A stretch of 64,000 bases of DNA from Mesorhizobium loti CJ3sym (GTDB taxonomy: Bacteria > Pseudomonadota > Alphaproteobacteria > Rhizobiales > Rhizobiaceae), in NCBI RefSeq assembly GCF_000472785.1, contig NZ_AXAL01000006.1, positions 186,208-250,207 on the forward strand. Direction: 5' to 3'. The translations under genes were made by a program, and so were the position numbers. Positions 25,833-35,314 of this stretch are shown in pieces; position 1 is the first letter of the stretch; every line of letters starts with the position of its first letter. The notes beneath the pieces are model-generated. The model made no database searches and was not told the origin of the DNA. It saw nothing but the letters and a program-made list of their open reading frames with translations.

Positions 25833-26047
25833 AGGGCGCCGTCCACCTGCTAAGCAGATCATAGGACGCGGTGTGGTTCGGCCGGGAGATGGGGGCATCA
25901 CTCGGACGACCCGGGCTCAGGCGGCTACCGCGTCCGAACCTTTTCCGCCACAACGCGGCGACTGCATATGCGGCGGACCTGCCGTTTCTCCTCCCAAGAA
26001 AACGGTCCGCAAACAAAACGACGTCCGGCCCCCCGGGCGTCGTTTTT
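25833..26047 (+). ncRNA. Candidate structured small RNA with anti-Shine-Dalgarno loop
   Basis: No credible protein is encoded here, but several nested helices are visible. A 9-base stem GGACGCGGT (25864-25872) pairs with ACCGCGTCC (25927-25935). A hairpin CCGTTT / AAACGG (25982-25987, 26000-26005) with an outer GCGGA / TCCGC shows CTCCTCCC in its loop, complementary to ribosome binding sites. A GC-rich terminator ends the unit at 26047. The 5' end is uncertain and may be shorter. I could not assign it to 6S, SRP, tmRNA or RNase P RNA. It may be a trans-acting sRNA of the kind that uses CCUCCUCC loops in Alphaproteobacteria. Confidence 0.55.
26016..26047 (+). terminator. Rho-independent terminator of the second RNA candidate
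   Basis: AAACGACG / CGTCGTTT form an 8-base outer stem with an inner CCGG/CCGG helix, followed by T-rich sequence (five T, then GGTTTT). Confidence 0.85.
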
Positions 26048-26054
26048 GGTTTTG

Positions 26055-26103
26055 GGCATGTTGTTTCCCAAGCCGCGTCTCACTTTTGAGGCGACACGCG
26101 TTG
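26055..26103. repeat. Degenerate RPE-like palindrome
   Basis: GGGCATGTTGTTTCCCAA...CTCACTTTTGAGGCGACACGCG has the same layout as the palindrome at 8655-8703 but with several mismatches, so it is a worn copy. Confidence 0.5.
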
Positions 26104-26144
26104 GTCCTGCCGCATCACAAACTTTGACAGCTCTCAACGTTGAC

Positions 26145-26198
26145 GCTGCCCCTCACTGTCCTGCCGGACATCTCTCCCCGTAGAGCGGGGAGAGAGAG
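26145..26198. repeat. Composite CTCCCCGT/ACGGGGAG repeat
   Basis: GCTGCCCCTCA...CTGCCGG...CTCTCCCCG-TAGAG-CGGGGAGAG is one of several copies of a dispersed intergenic element in this window (also near 36.2, 37.0, 44.5, 45.2 and 48.8 kb). It sits just past the stop of the EF-G-like gene. Confidence 0.75.
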
Positions 26199-26214
26199 GC
26201 TAATCTAGACGGAA

Positions 26215-28266
26215 TCAGGCGGCCTTGCCGTTGGCGTTCATCGCGTCGTCGGCGAGACGGCCGGTGAGTTCGGCCATGTGATCGAAGGCAGCGCGATAGC
26301 TGGCGACGCCCGCTGTTGCCGAGCGCAGCTCGATGATCAGGTCGCCGATCTCGGCTTGCGGCATGGTCGCCTCGACGACATCCCATCCCGGCCAGTCGGC
26401 GCGTGCGTCATAGCCAAGGATCTGGCCGCGCCGCTGCGGGATGAGCGCGATGATCTTCGAGGTCGCTTCCGATGGCGTGACGATCTCGACCTTCATGACC
26501 GGCTCCAACAGCACCGGGGAGCAGGCGGCCATGCCTTCCTTCATCGCCAGCTTCGCCGCCATCTGGAAGGCCATGTCGGAGGAATCGACCGCATGGTAGG
26601 AGCCGTCCGACAGGTTGACGGCGACGTCGACGACGGGGAAGCCGAGTGGGCCGGTCTTCAGGTAATCGCGTACGCCCGTTTCGACCGACTGGATGTAAGT
26701 CTTCGGCACGACGCCGCCGGTGATGGTGTCGGTGAACTGGAAGCCGGAGCCGCGCGGCAGCGGTTTGATCTCGATCACCACATCGCCGAACTGGCCATGG
26801 CCGCCCGACTGTTTCTTGTGGCGGCCGCGCTGCTGCGCCGGTTTGCGGATCGTCTCGCGATAGGGCACTGCCGGGGCATGGCCTTCGACCGGGATCTGGT
26901 TCTTGCCCTCCAGCCGCTCGCGCACGACGCGCAGATGCATCTCGCCATGGCCAGACAGCACCGTCTCGGCCGAGTCCTGATTGTGGCGCAGGCTGAGCGA
27001 AGGGTCTTCCTCGGCCAGCCGCTGGATGGCGGCCGACATCTTGACCTCGTCCTTGCGCTCCTTGGGCCGCAGGGCGAAGGCGAAAACCGGCTGCGGCGGC
27101 TCGAATTGGAACAGCTGTTTGGCGCCGCCCTTGGCCGAGGTCAGCGTCTGGCCGGTCTTGATGTCGTCGAGCTTGCCCAGCGCCACGGTGTCACCGGCCT
27201 TGGCGGCGGTGAGCTTGAACTGGTCCTTGCCGAGCATCTTGTAGATGCCGGAAACCTTGGCGGTGTCGCCGCCGGGCAGCCAGAGTTCCCCGCCATCGGC
27301 GACCTGGCCGGACAGGATGCGCGACACCGACAGCTTGCCGCCATGCGGCGTGTGGATGGTCTTCATCACCTGGACCACGGTGGCAGTGCCATCGGCCAAG
27401 CCAAGCCGCTTGCGGGTCGCCTCGATGTCGGGCGCGTCGTGGCGGATCGCTTTCAAGAGGCGCAGCACGCCATTGCCTTTCTCCGCGGTGCCGATCAGCA
27501 CCGGCGTCACCGCGCCATCGCGCAGATCGGCGGCGAGGTCGTCGAAGATCGCGTCCTTCGGCGGCTCGACCTCCTCGAGCAGTTGTTCCATCAGATGATC
27601 GTCATGATCGGCGAGCGTCTCCAGCATGGAGAAGCGGGCTTCCAATTCACGCGCCTTGTCGTCGCCTGGTATCTGGGCCACCTCGCTTTCGGCATATTCG
27701 CGGTAGATGTAGGCGCGCTCCAGCGCCAGGTCGATCGAGCCGATGACGATGCCGTCCTTGCGCAGCGGAATCTGGCGCAACAGCAACGGCACCGAGCTTG
27801 CCGGCTGCAGCATCTTCAGCGTGTCGCGCACGCCTGCGATTGCCTTGTCGACCTTGTTGAGAAACAGGATGCGCGGCACGCCGAGATCGTCGAGCTTGCG
27901 CATGATGAGCTGCAGGGCAGGGATCTTCTTTTCGTCGGCCTCGGCCACGACCACCGCGAGATCGCAGGCGGCCAGCACCGGTTCGGCCTCGAAGGAGAAT
28001 TCGATCGAGCCGGGACAATCGACGAAGGTGATCTGCTCGCCCATGAATTCGGTGGTGGCGATCGTCGCTTCGACGCTCATGGCGTGGGCGCGCGCCTCCG
28101 GCGAATGGTCTGAGACAGTGCTGCCCGATGAAACGGGATTTTGTCGGGGGATGGCGCCCGTACGGGCCAATATGGCTTCGAGAAGTGTCGTCTTACCGCT
28201 TGCAAAGGGACCGACTATGGCAATGCATTTCGGTCCCGTGCGTCGTCCTCCGGCGCGAGTACCCAT
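26215..28266 (-). CDS. EF-G-like translational GTPase (EF-G paralogue)
   Basis: The 683-residue protein follows the EF-G domain order. The G domain has the P-loop GPFASGKTT near residue 19, DCPG (G3) near 83 and NKVD (G4) near 137. Domain II (about 290-370) and domains III-V follow, including SGGHGQFGDVVIEI in domain IV and RRGQILGYD in domain V. It is shorter than housekeeping EF-G and its G-domain motifs differ from the usual AHIDAGKTT and DTPG. It belongs to the EF-G-like paralogues of unknown role found in many Alphaproteobacteria. The main fusA in the ribosomal protein cluster is not here. Confidence 0.87.
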   Translation of the reverse strand: MGTRAGGRRTGPKCIAIVGPFASGKTTLLEAILARTGAIPRQNPVSSGSTVSDHSPEARAHAMSVEATIATTEFMGEQITFVDCPGSIEFSFEAEPVLAACDLAVVVAEADEKKIPALQLIMRKLDDLGVPRILFLNKVDKAIAGVRDTLKMLQPASSVPLLLRQIPLRKDGIVIGSIDLALERAYIYREYAESEVAQIPGDDKARELEARFSMLETLADHDDHLMEQLLEEVEPPKDAIFDDLAADLRDGAVTPVLIGTAEKGNGVLRLLKAIRHDAPDIEATRKRLGLADGTATVVQVMKTIHTPHGGKLSVSRILSGQVADGGELWLPGGDTAKVSGIYKMLGKDQFKLTAAKAGDTVALGKLDDIKTGQTLTSAKGGAKQLFQFEPPQPVFAFALRPKERKDEVKMSAAIQRLAEEDPSLSLRHNQDSAETVLSGHGEMHLRVVRERLEGKNQIPVEGHAPAVPYRETIRKPAQQRGRHKKQSGGHGQFGDVVIEIKPLPRGSGFQFTDTITGGVVPKTYIQSVETGVRDYLKTGPLGFPVVDVAVNLSDGSYHAVDSSDMAFQMAAKLAMKEGMAACSPVLLEPVMKVEIVTPSEATSKIIALIPQRRGQILGYDARADWPGWDVVEATMPQAEIGDLIIELRSATAGVASYRAAFDHMAELTGRLADDAMNANGKAA

Positions 28267-28457
28267 GACTGACCTCCACTCAGGCGTTTCCCTAGGGACC
28301 GACTGGCATGCATGGTTCAGGCGTGGTCAATCGGTCCTGAGCGGCGGCCGGCCTGTTCGACCGTCGCGGGCGGGGTTCTTTAGCCACCTGCCCGAAACCA
28401 TCGTCCCACTTGTTTGCCGGCAGGGCAAGGAAAATAGAAATCCGGTGCTGCGCTGTT

Positions 28458-29987
28458 TCAGGCGCTGAGCGCCAGTGGTTCGGTGTTGACGGCCCGCAAG
28501 GGGCCAACCTTTTCACGCGGCGCCGGCCTGCCGAAGAAATAGCCCTGGAAACGGTTGCAGCCGGCTGCCTTGGCCAGAGCGAACTCTTCCTGCGTCTCCA
28601 CGCCCTCCGCCACGATGGTGACGTCCTGGATGCGCGCGATCTGCGCGAGTGCCGAAACGAAGATCTGCGCCACCTGGTCGTGGGCAAGGCTGCTTATGTA
28701 GGAGCGATCGATCTTGATGCTGTCGATAGGCAAGGTTTTCAGATAGTTGAAGCCGCAATGGCCGGTGCCGAAATCGTCGAGCGCGATGTGGAAGCCGAGA
28801 CCGCGCAACGCTTCGAGGCGGCGCAGGATTTCGGGCGTGGCGGCGGTTGCCACCGTCTCGGTGATCTCGATGATGAATTGCGCCGCCGAACGGCCGGTCT
28901 CCTTCAGCACGCGGTCGCACATGGTGACGATCTCGTCGCGCTTGAGCTGCTCGCCGGAGACGTTGATGGAGATGCGGCGTCCGGGGAAATGGCCGATGTC
29001 GGCGCAAGCCCGCTTGAACACCCATTCACCCAACATGTCGATCAGCGTCGAGCGTTCGGCGATCGGAATGAACTCGGTTGGCGAGATCAGCCCGCGAACC
29101 GGATGGCGCCAGCGGATCAGGCCTTCGAAGGCATAAGTCGACCCGTCCGGGTTGACGATCGGCTGGTAGTGCAGCTCGAGCTCGCCCAGATACACCGCCG
29201 CGCGCAATTCCCGCTCGACCAGGCGCCGGTAGCGCTTGTCGGACAGCATCTCCTCATCGAACACAGTGACGCGGCCACGGCCCGCCGCCTTGCTTTCATA
29301 CAGCGCCAGATCGGCAACCAGCATCAGTTCCGTCGTGTTCGAGGCATGAGCCGGCGCAAGCGCCACGCCGACCGAGATGGAGAGCGGAATGGTCTTGCCT
29401 TCATACGATTTGCCGGCCCGCATGGTGTCGAGCAATTGCCGGACCTTCTTGTTGATGGTGGCGAGGTCGCTATGGGGAATGATGACGCCGAATTCGTCGC
29501 CGCCTAGCCGCCCGACCATGCCATCGGCGAAGATGCGTTCTGAACTCTTGACCAGGTGCACCAGAGCAAGGTCGCCGAATTGATGACCGAACGTGTCGTT
29601 GAGCTGCTTGAAATGATCGACATCGATCAACAGCAAGGTCGCCTCGCGCCGCTCGCGCATGGTGCCCAGGCTGTCGCGCAGCGCTTCGAGGAAATAGCGC
29701 CTCGTCATCGCCCCGGTCATGACGTCCCTGGTCAGGAAGTGATGTTTTTCCGCCTCGGCGGCGGCCGCCGAGCGCAAGCGATGGACGACGCTGCTGCGCA
29801 TATACATCAGCGCCAGCAAGGCGAGGCCGGTGGCCAGGATCGAGATGGTGAAGGCGCCGCCCGGGGGCAGGTTTCGCGAGATGTCCAGGGCGCCGAGTGC
29901 CGCAGTGGCGATGCTGAGCAGAAGCAGGACCTGGATGCCGCGGTAGATACGGCCGCTATGGTCCTTGATCGTCGCCAGTATGCTCAT
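28458..29987 (-). CDS. Membrane GGDEF-EAL cyclic di-GMP enzyme
   Basis: The 509-residue protein has two N-terminal membrane segments (about residues 17-35 and 46-64). A GGDEF domain (about 85-240) carries an intact LGGDEFGV, and an EAL domain (about 255-500) follows. The EAL signature reads EGLIRW, and the catalytic and metal residues in INVS, IEITET, DDFGTGH, IKIDRS and VAEGVE are present. Both diguanylate cyclase and phosphodiesterase activities are therefore possible. It has no obvious sensory domain beyond the membrane helices. It probably sets local cyclic di-GMP levels for motility or biofilm control. Confidence 0.92.
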   Translation of the reverse strand: MSILATIKDHSGRIYRGIQVLLLLSIATAALGALDISRNLPPGGAFTISILATGLALLALMYMRSSVVHRLRSAAAAEAEKHHFLTRDVMTGAMTRRYFLEALRDSLGTMRERREATLLLIDVDHFKQLNDTFGHQFGDLALVHLVKSSERIFADGMVGRLGGDEFGVIIPHSDLATINKKVRQLLDTMRAGKSYEGKTIPLSISVGVALAPAHASNTTELMLVADLALYESKAAGRGRVTVFDEEMLSDKRYRRLVERELRAAVYLGELELHYQPIVNPDGSTYAFEGLIRWRHPVRGLISPTEFIPIAERSTLIDMLGEWVFKRACADIGHFPGRRISINVSGEQLKRDEIVTMCDRVLKETGRSAAQFIIEITETVATAATPEILRRLEALRGLGFHIALDDFGTGHCGFNYLKTLPIDSIKIDRSYISSLAHDQVAQIFVSALAQIARIQDVTIVAEGVETQEEFALAKAAGCNRFQGYFFGRPAPREKVGPLRAVNTEPLALSA

Positions 29988-30221
29988 CTCATCGCCCCCT
30001 GCAATGCAGGCACAGGGCTAGAGGCCAGCCGTTAAGAAGACATTGAATTCACCGTCTTTTCGTTCCCGATGCGATCCGTGGACCGTTCATGGTTAAGGAG
30101 AAAATCCCGTGTCTCGCACCATCGTGCGAAGGGGCCGGTTGCACCTGAATCGATATCGGCCGAGAATGCGTTGAGTGGCGTTTGCCGCCAGTCGCTTCAC
30201 CACCAGTCCTGGGATCAAACG

Positions 30222-30617
30222 ATGAAGATCATTGCTTGCGGCAGCGTGCCGACCATCATAGCGCCGGAGAAATACTTCACCGGCCGGGTGCTGCAGACGT
30301 CGATCATCGAGAGCGAGGCGCCGGCGCGGCTGAGAGCGACACTGGTCAGCTTCGAGCCCGGCGCGCGCACCCATTGGCACACGCATCCGTTCGGCCAGAC
30401 GCTCTATGTCACTTCGGGCGCCGGTCTTGCACAAACTTGGGGCGAGTCGATGCGAATGATCAGGGCGGGGGACGTCATTTCCTTCGCTCCAGGCGAAAAG
30501 CACTGGCATGGCGCCGGATGGAAAACCGCCATGACGCATATCGCCATGCAAGAAGCGCTCGACGGCGTTCATGCCGACTGGCTGGAAGCGGTTTCCGGCG
30601 AGCAGTATGGCAGCTGA
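30222..30617 (+). CDS. Cupin-domain protein
   Basis: The 131-residue protein is a single small beta-barrel. The first cupin motif is ARTHWHTHPFGQTLYVTSG (His-x-His plus Gln in place of Glu) and the second is GDVISFAPGEKHWHGA. These supply the metal ligands, so a metal-dependent enzyme or sensor is likely. Similar proteins are annotated as quercetin-dioxygenase-like or carboxymuconolactone-linked cupins. ATG 30222 starts the conserved fold. No partner gene is adjacent, so the substrate is open. Confidence 0.78.
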   Translation: MKIIACGSVPTIIAPEKYFTGRVLQTSIIESEAPARLRATLVSFEPGARTHWHTHPFGQTLYVTSGAGLAQTWGESMRMIRAGDVISFAPGEKHWHGAGWKTAMTHIAMQEALDGVHADWLEAVSGEQYGS

Positions 30618-30643
30618 ACCCTGACCGCCTGCAGACGGCAGGC

Positions 30644-31249
30644 CTATTCGGGCCGCAACATTCTGAGAAAGAGCGCCGACAGGTTTTCGGCAAGTTCGCT
30701 TCCGTCGCGCACACCGTGCTCGATCGCATGATCGACAATGCCATGCAGCCCGTTGAACAGCACGATCGCGGCGAGGTCGGGATGGTCGACCGACCATGCG
30801 CCGGCCTGTGTGCCGGCGGCCAGCAAGGCGGAGAGATCGCCGAGCAGCGGATTGTCGCTCTTCAACTGCCGCTGGTCGGGCCGGTGGTCGTGGAAGACGA
30901 CGTCATGCAATTGATAGTCGTCGAGATAGGCCTCGATGCCGGTGCTGACGAAGCTCTTCAGGCGCCTTGGCCAATCATCGGGCGGGCAGGCCTCGATGGC
31001 GCCATGGATGCGGGCGCGAAATCCCCTGACGAAGCGCTCGCGCAGCGTCGCGACCACATCCTCCTTGGAGGTGAAATAGAGATAGAAGGTGCCCTTGGCG
31101 ACTTCGGCCCGGCTGGCGATCTCGTCGATCGTCGCGGTGCCGACGCCCTTGGCAATGAACAGCGACGTGGCGGCACGCAGGATATCGTCGCGGCGCACTT
31201 CCGGCGGCTTGGTGCGTGGTTTCAGTGCCTTTTTGGCGACGACAGGCAT
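30644..31249 (-). CDS. TetR-family repressor of the adjacent efflux pump
   Basis: The 201-residue protein has an N-terminal TetR helix-turn-helix (about residues 18-65, ILRAATSLFIAKGVGTATIDEIASRAEVAKGTFYLYF) and an all-helical ligand domain. ATG 31249 is used; an in-frame ATG at 31303 would add 18 residues. The gene is divergent from a DHA2-type multidrug transporter, and a perfect palindromic operator lies between them. The usual inference is that a pump substrate binds the regulator and relieves repression of both genes. Confidence 0.88.
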   Translation of the reverse strand: MPVVAKKALKPRTKPPEVRRDDILRAATSLFIAKGVGTATIDEIASRAEVAKGTFYLYFTSKEDVVATLRERFVRGFRARIHGAIEACPPDDWPRRLKSFVSTGIEAYLDDYQLHDVVFHDHRPDQRQLKSDNPLLGDLSALLAAGTQAGAWSVDHPDLAAIVLFNGLHGIVDHAIEHGVRDGSELAENLSALFLRMLRPE

Positions 31250-31368
31250 AGGGTTCCGCTCACCATCCGGTTCTTTCCGCAACGCTGGCTTATGAATTTC
31301 CATTATCCTGCTTCTAGCAGTCGAGACAAGCCATTTTACAATGGTTCCAAAGTGGCTTACTTGTATTG

Positions 31369-31385
31369 ACTGACCGTCGGTCAGT
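31369..31385. promoter_or_regulatory. TetR-type operator between regulator and efflux gene
   Basis: ACTGACCG-T-CGGTCAGT is a perfect 17-base palindrome, like known TetR-family sites that contain TGACC-GGTCA arms. It is about 40 bases before the transporter start and would overlap its promoter. Confidence 0.75.
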
Positions 31386-31423
31386 GGCGTAAATGGCTGC
31401 GAAAACTGATGTTTGGATGTGCC

Positions 31424-32941
31424 ATGTCGAAGAACCGCCTGCCGCTCGTCGCCGCCGTCTATCTCGGCTCCTTCGTCGCTCTGCTCGACGTCAGCATCGT
31501 CAATGTCGCGCTGCCGACCATCCAGCAGGCGTTGCACACCGATTTCGGCGGCCTGCAATGGGTGGTCGATTCCTACACGCTGTGCCTGTCGGCCTTCATG
31601 CTGTCGTCGGGCCTGATCGGCGACCGCTATGGCCGCAAGCGCTCGTGGCTGGCTGGCGTCGGCATCTTCGTGGCAGGCTCGTTGATCTGCGCCATCGCGC
31701 CCAATTTGCCGGCGCTGCTGGCCGGCCGCGTGGTGCAAGGCATTGCCGGCTCGCTGCTCATTCCGGGCGCGCTGTCGATCCTGACGCAGGCCTTCCCGGA
31801 TCCGCGCGAGCGGGCCGGCGTCATTGGCGGCTGGGCCTCGTTCGCCGCCATTTCGCTCCTCGTCGGACCGGTGCTGGGCGGCGTACTGGTGCAGACGGTC
31901 GGCTGGCAGAGCATCTTCCTGATCAATCTGCCGCTCGGCCTTTTCACCATCGCGCTGGGTGCCGTTTCAATCGAGGAGACGGCGCATCCCGACCATGCCC
32001 ATCTCGACCTTGTCGGCCTGGCACTCTCGATCCTGTGGCTCGGCGCGCTGACCTTCGGCCTGATCTCGGCCGGCGAGACCGGCTGGAGCGATCCGAGGAC
32101 GGTCACAGCCATTGTCGCCGGTGTGGTTGGCCTTGCGGTTTTCCTTGGTTTCGAGGCGCGCACGCCACGGCCCATGCTGCCGCTCGGCCTGTTTGCCGAC
32201 GTGCGCTTTGCCGTCGCCAACGTCGCCTCGTTCGCGCTCGGCTTCACCTCCTACACCAGCGTCTTCTTCTTCTCGATGTTCCTGCAGCAGGTGCAGGGCT
32301 GGTCGCCGACTCAGACCGGTCTGCGCATGGCACCGGCCTTCATCGTCCAGATGGTGGTCTCGCCTTTTGTCGGCAGGCTGAGCGCCCGCTACGGACATTC
32401 CGCCCTGATGACAGCGGGCTATGTCCTGATCGGCCTCTCGTTGCTCGGCATGTGCTGGGCCGGACCGTCGACGCCCTATTGGGTGCTGTGCGCCCTGTTT
32501 GCGATTGGCGGCCTCGGTAACTCGCTGGCGATCCCGACCGGAAGTGCCGCCGCCATGTCCTATGCGCCGCGTGAGCGCTCGGGCATGGTGTCGGCGGTCA
32601 TCAATGCCACCCGCCAGAGCGGCCTTGCCATCGGCATTGCGCTGCTCGGCGCCTTGATGAGCATGCGGGCGACGAACCTTTTGACCAGATATCTCAGTGA
32701 TGCCGGTGTCGCCAATGCCGAGCGAGTGGCCCGCGCCGCCATCTCTCGGCATGATTTCGCGACCGACGCGGCGATTGGCGAGAGCGGCGTGCATCAGCTG
32801 TTCGCAGCGGCCTATGCCGGGGGTCTCCACGCGGCGATGGTGACGGCTGCGATCGGCGCGTTCCTCACCGCCGCCCTGTTGATCGCTGTCCTGGCGCCCG
32901 CCGAGGCGCGCTCGGCCAGGGAGGCGAAGCAGCAGGCGTGA
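31424..32941 (+). CDS. DHA2-family (EmrB/QacA) multidrug efflux MFS transporter
   Basis: The protein of about 505 residues has 14 predicted membrane helices. MFS motifs include SSGLIGDRYGRKRSWLAG (loop 2-3, motif A) and a motif-C-like GPVLGGVLV in helix 5. Such pumps expel toxic organic compounds using the proton gradient. Start choice is uncertain: ATG 31424 has a weak GGA site, and ATG 31409 would add five residues. The divergent TetR gene and the operator between them indicate inducible control. No EmrA-type adaptor is adjacent. Confidence 0.88.
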   Translation: MSKNRLPLVAAVYLGSFVALLDVSIVNVALPTIQQALHTDFGGLQWVVDSYTLCLSAFMLSSGLIGDRYGRKRSWLAGVGIFVAGSLICAIAPNLPALLAGRVVQGIAGSLLIPGALSILTQAFPDPRERAGVIGGWASFAAISLLVGPVLGGVLVQTVGWQSIFLINLPLGLFTIALGAVSIEETAHPDHAHLDLVGLALSILWLGALTFGLISAGETGWSDPRTVTAIVAGVVGLAVFLGFEARTPRPMLPLGLFADVRFAVANVASFALGFTSYTSVFFFSMFLQQVQGWSPTQTGLRMAPAFIVQMVVSPFVGRLSARYGHSALMTAGYVLIGLSLLGMCWAGPSTPYWVLCALFAIGGLGNSLAIPTGSAAAMSYAPRERSGMVSAVINATRQSGLAIGIALLGALMSMRATNLLTRYLSDAGVANAERVARAAISRHDFATDAAIGESGVHQLFAAAYAGGLHAAMVTAAIGAFLTAALLIAVLAPAEARSAREAKQQA

Positions 32942-32955
32942 CGTTTCTGACAACA

Positions 32956-32983
32956 AAAAACCCGGCAGCGAAGCCGGGTTTTT
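32956..32983. terminator. Bidirectional terminator between convergent genes
   Basis: AAAAACCCGGC / GCCGGGTTTTT with a six-base loop can end transcripts from both the efflux gene and the leftward aminotransferase gene. Confidence 0.92.
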
Positions 32984-33003
32984 CTGTTTGAGCGTTTACC
33001 CGA

Positions 33004-34323
<1,320 letters not shown>

Positions 34324-34423
34324 TCAATGCGGCGTGATCGGCAACACTAAATTCATTAACGGGCGGTAGAGGCTTGCATGGCAGGATCGCCATCCATTCC
34401 GCCAGTTCGCGGAGCGAGGAACC

Positions 34424-35314
34424 GTGTCGCGCAGCATTGGGCTTGCCCATATCATCCGTCATGATGACGGCACCTCGTCCGGTGTCTGGGGCATCTACAC
34501 GCTGCAAAGCGCCTTCCAGCCGATCTTCGCCTTCAAGGAGGGCAAGCTGTCGGTTGCCGCCTTCGAAGGGCTGATCCGGCCGTTCCGCAACGGCGAACCG
34601 CAATCGCCAATGGCCTTCTTCTCGACCTGTCCGGCCGCCGACCGCTTGCATGTCGAGGCGCTGACCAGGACATTGCATCTCTTGAATGCCGGCGCCTGCC
34701 TGCCGCAGGAGGCGTCGATCTTCGTCAATTTCGACCCGTCGGTGTTTACCGAGCGGTCGGTCGCCGACAATGCCTTGCGCGAAATGCGGCTGGTGCTGCA
34801 CGAGGCCGGCATCGATCCGGGCCGCGTGGTGTGCGAGGTGACCGAGCAGAGGTCGGCATCGCAGGAAACCCTGCACAACTTCGTTGCAGCCCTTAGGGGC
34901 AACGGCTTTCGCATCGCCGTCGACGACTATGGCGCTGACGATTCCGACATCCACCGTATCAAGGAGCTGAAGCCCGACATCGTCAAGTTCGACGCTTTCT
35001 GGATCAACCAGCTGATGGAGTCCGGTGCCGGCTTCGCTCTGTTGACTACCATGGTGAAAAACTTCGAGGAACAGGGCATCCGCACGGTGTTCGAGGGCAT
35101 CGAGGAAGGGTGGCAGTTGGAGCTCGCCGAAAAGTCCGGCGCTTCGATGGTCCAGGGCTTCGTGCTGGCGCGGCCGGAGCTGGCTCCGACCAGTTTTCGC
35201 GTCTTCGGCAAGACCACGCCGCAAGCCGTTCCCGCCACTGCCGCACCGACGCCCCCGGTCGCACCGCATGCGGCGCGGCCGGCAAAAGCCTTCGGGCGCC
35301 GGGTCGCGCCATGA
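34424..35314 (+). CDS. EAL-domain protein (first of a coupled pair)
   Basis: The 296-residue cytosolic protein is almost wholly an EAL domain. It has EGLI at about residues 48-51, FVNFDPS, VVCEVTEQ, a VDDYGADDSD loop in place of DDFGTGYS, IVKFD and VFEGIEE. Most metal ligands are kept but loop 6 is altered, so phosphodiesterase activity is uncertain and a binding-only role is possible. A Pro/Ala-rich tail follows the domain. The start is GTG 34424 with GAGGA upstream. Its stop overlaps the start of a second EAL gene in ATGA. Confidence 0.85.
   Translation: MSRSIGLAHIIRHDDGTSSGVWGIYTLQSAFQPIFAFKEGKLSVAAFEGLIRPFRNGEPQSPMAFFSTCPAADRLHVEALTRTLHLLNAGACLPQEASIFVNFDPSVFTERSVADNALREMRLVLHEAGIDPGRVVCEVTEQRSASQETLHNFVAALRGNGFRIAVDDYGADDSDIHRIKELKPDIVKFDAFWINQLMESGAGFALLTTMVKNFEEQGIRTVFEGIEEGWQLELAEKSGASMVQGFVLARPELAPTSFRVFGKTTPQAVPATAAPTPPVAPHAARPAKAFGRRVAP

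Noticed and set aside
25833..26047. Possible 6S, SRP, tmRNA or RNase P RNA
   Set aside because: None of the conserved cores (GGAAG of SRP, the RNase P GAGGAAAGUCC, tRNA-like ends of tmRNA) is present.
25871..26089. Short rightward frame across the second RNA candidate
   Set aside because: Its codon use and composition look random, and it crosses the terminator hairpin; the RNA structure explains the region better.
26278..28113. Rightward frame of about 610 codons opposite the EF-G-like gene
   Set aside because: It is antisense to a complete GTPase gene; no ribosome site, signal or motif is seen.
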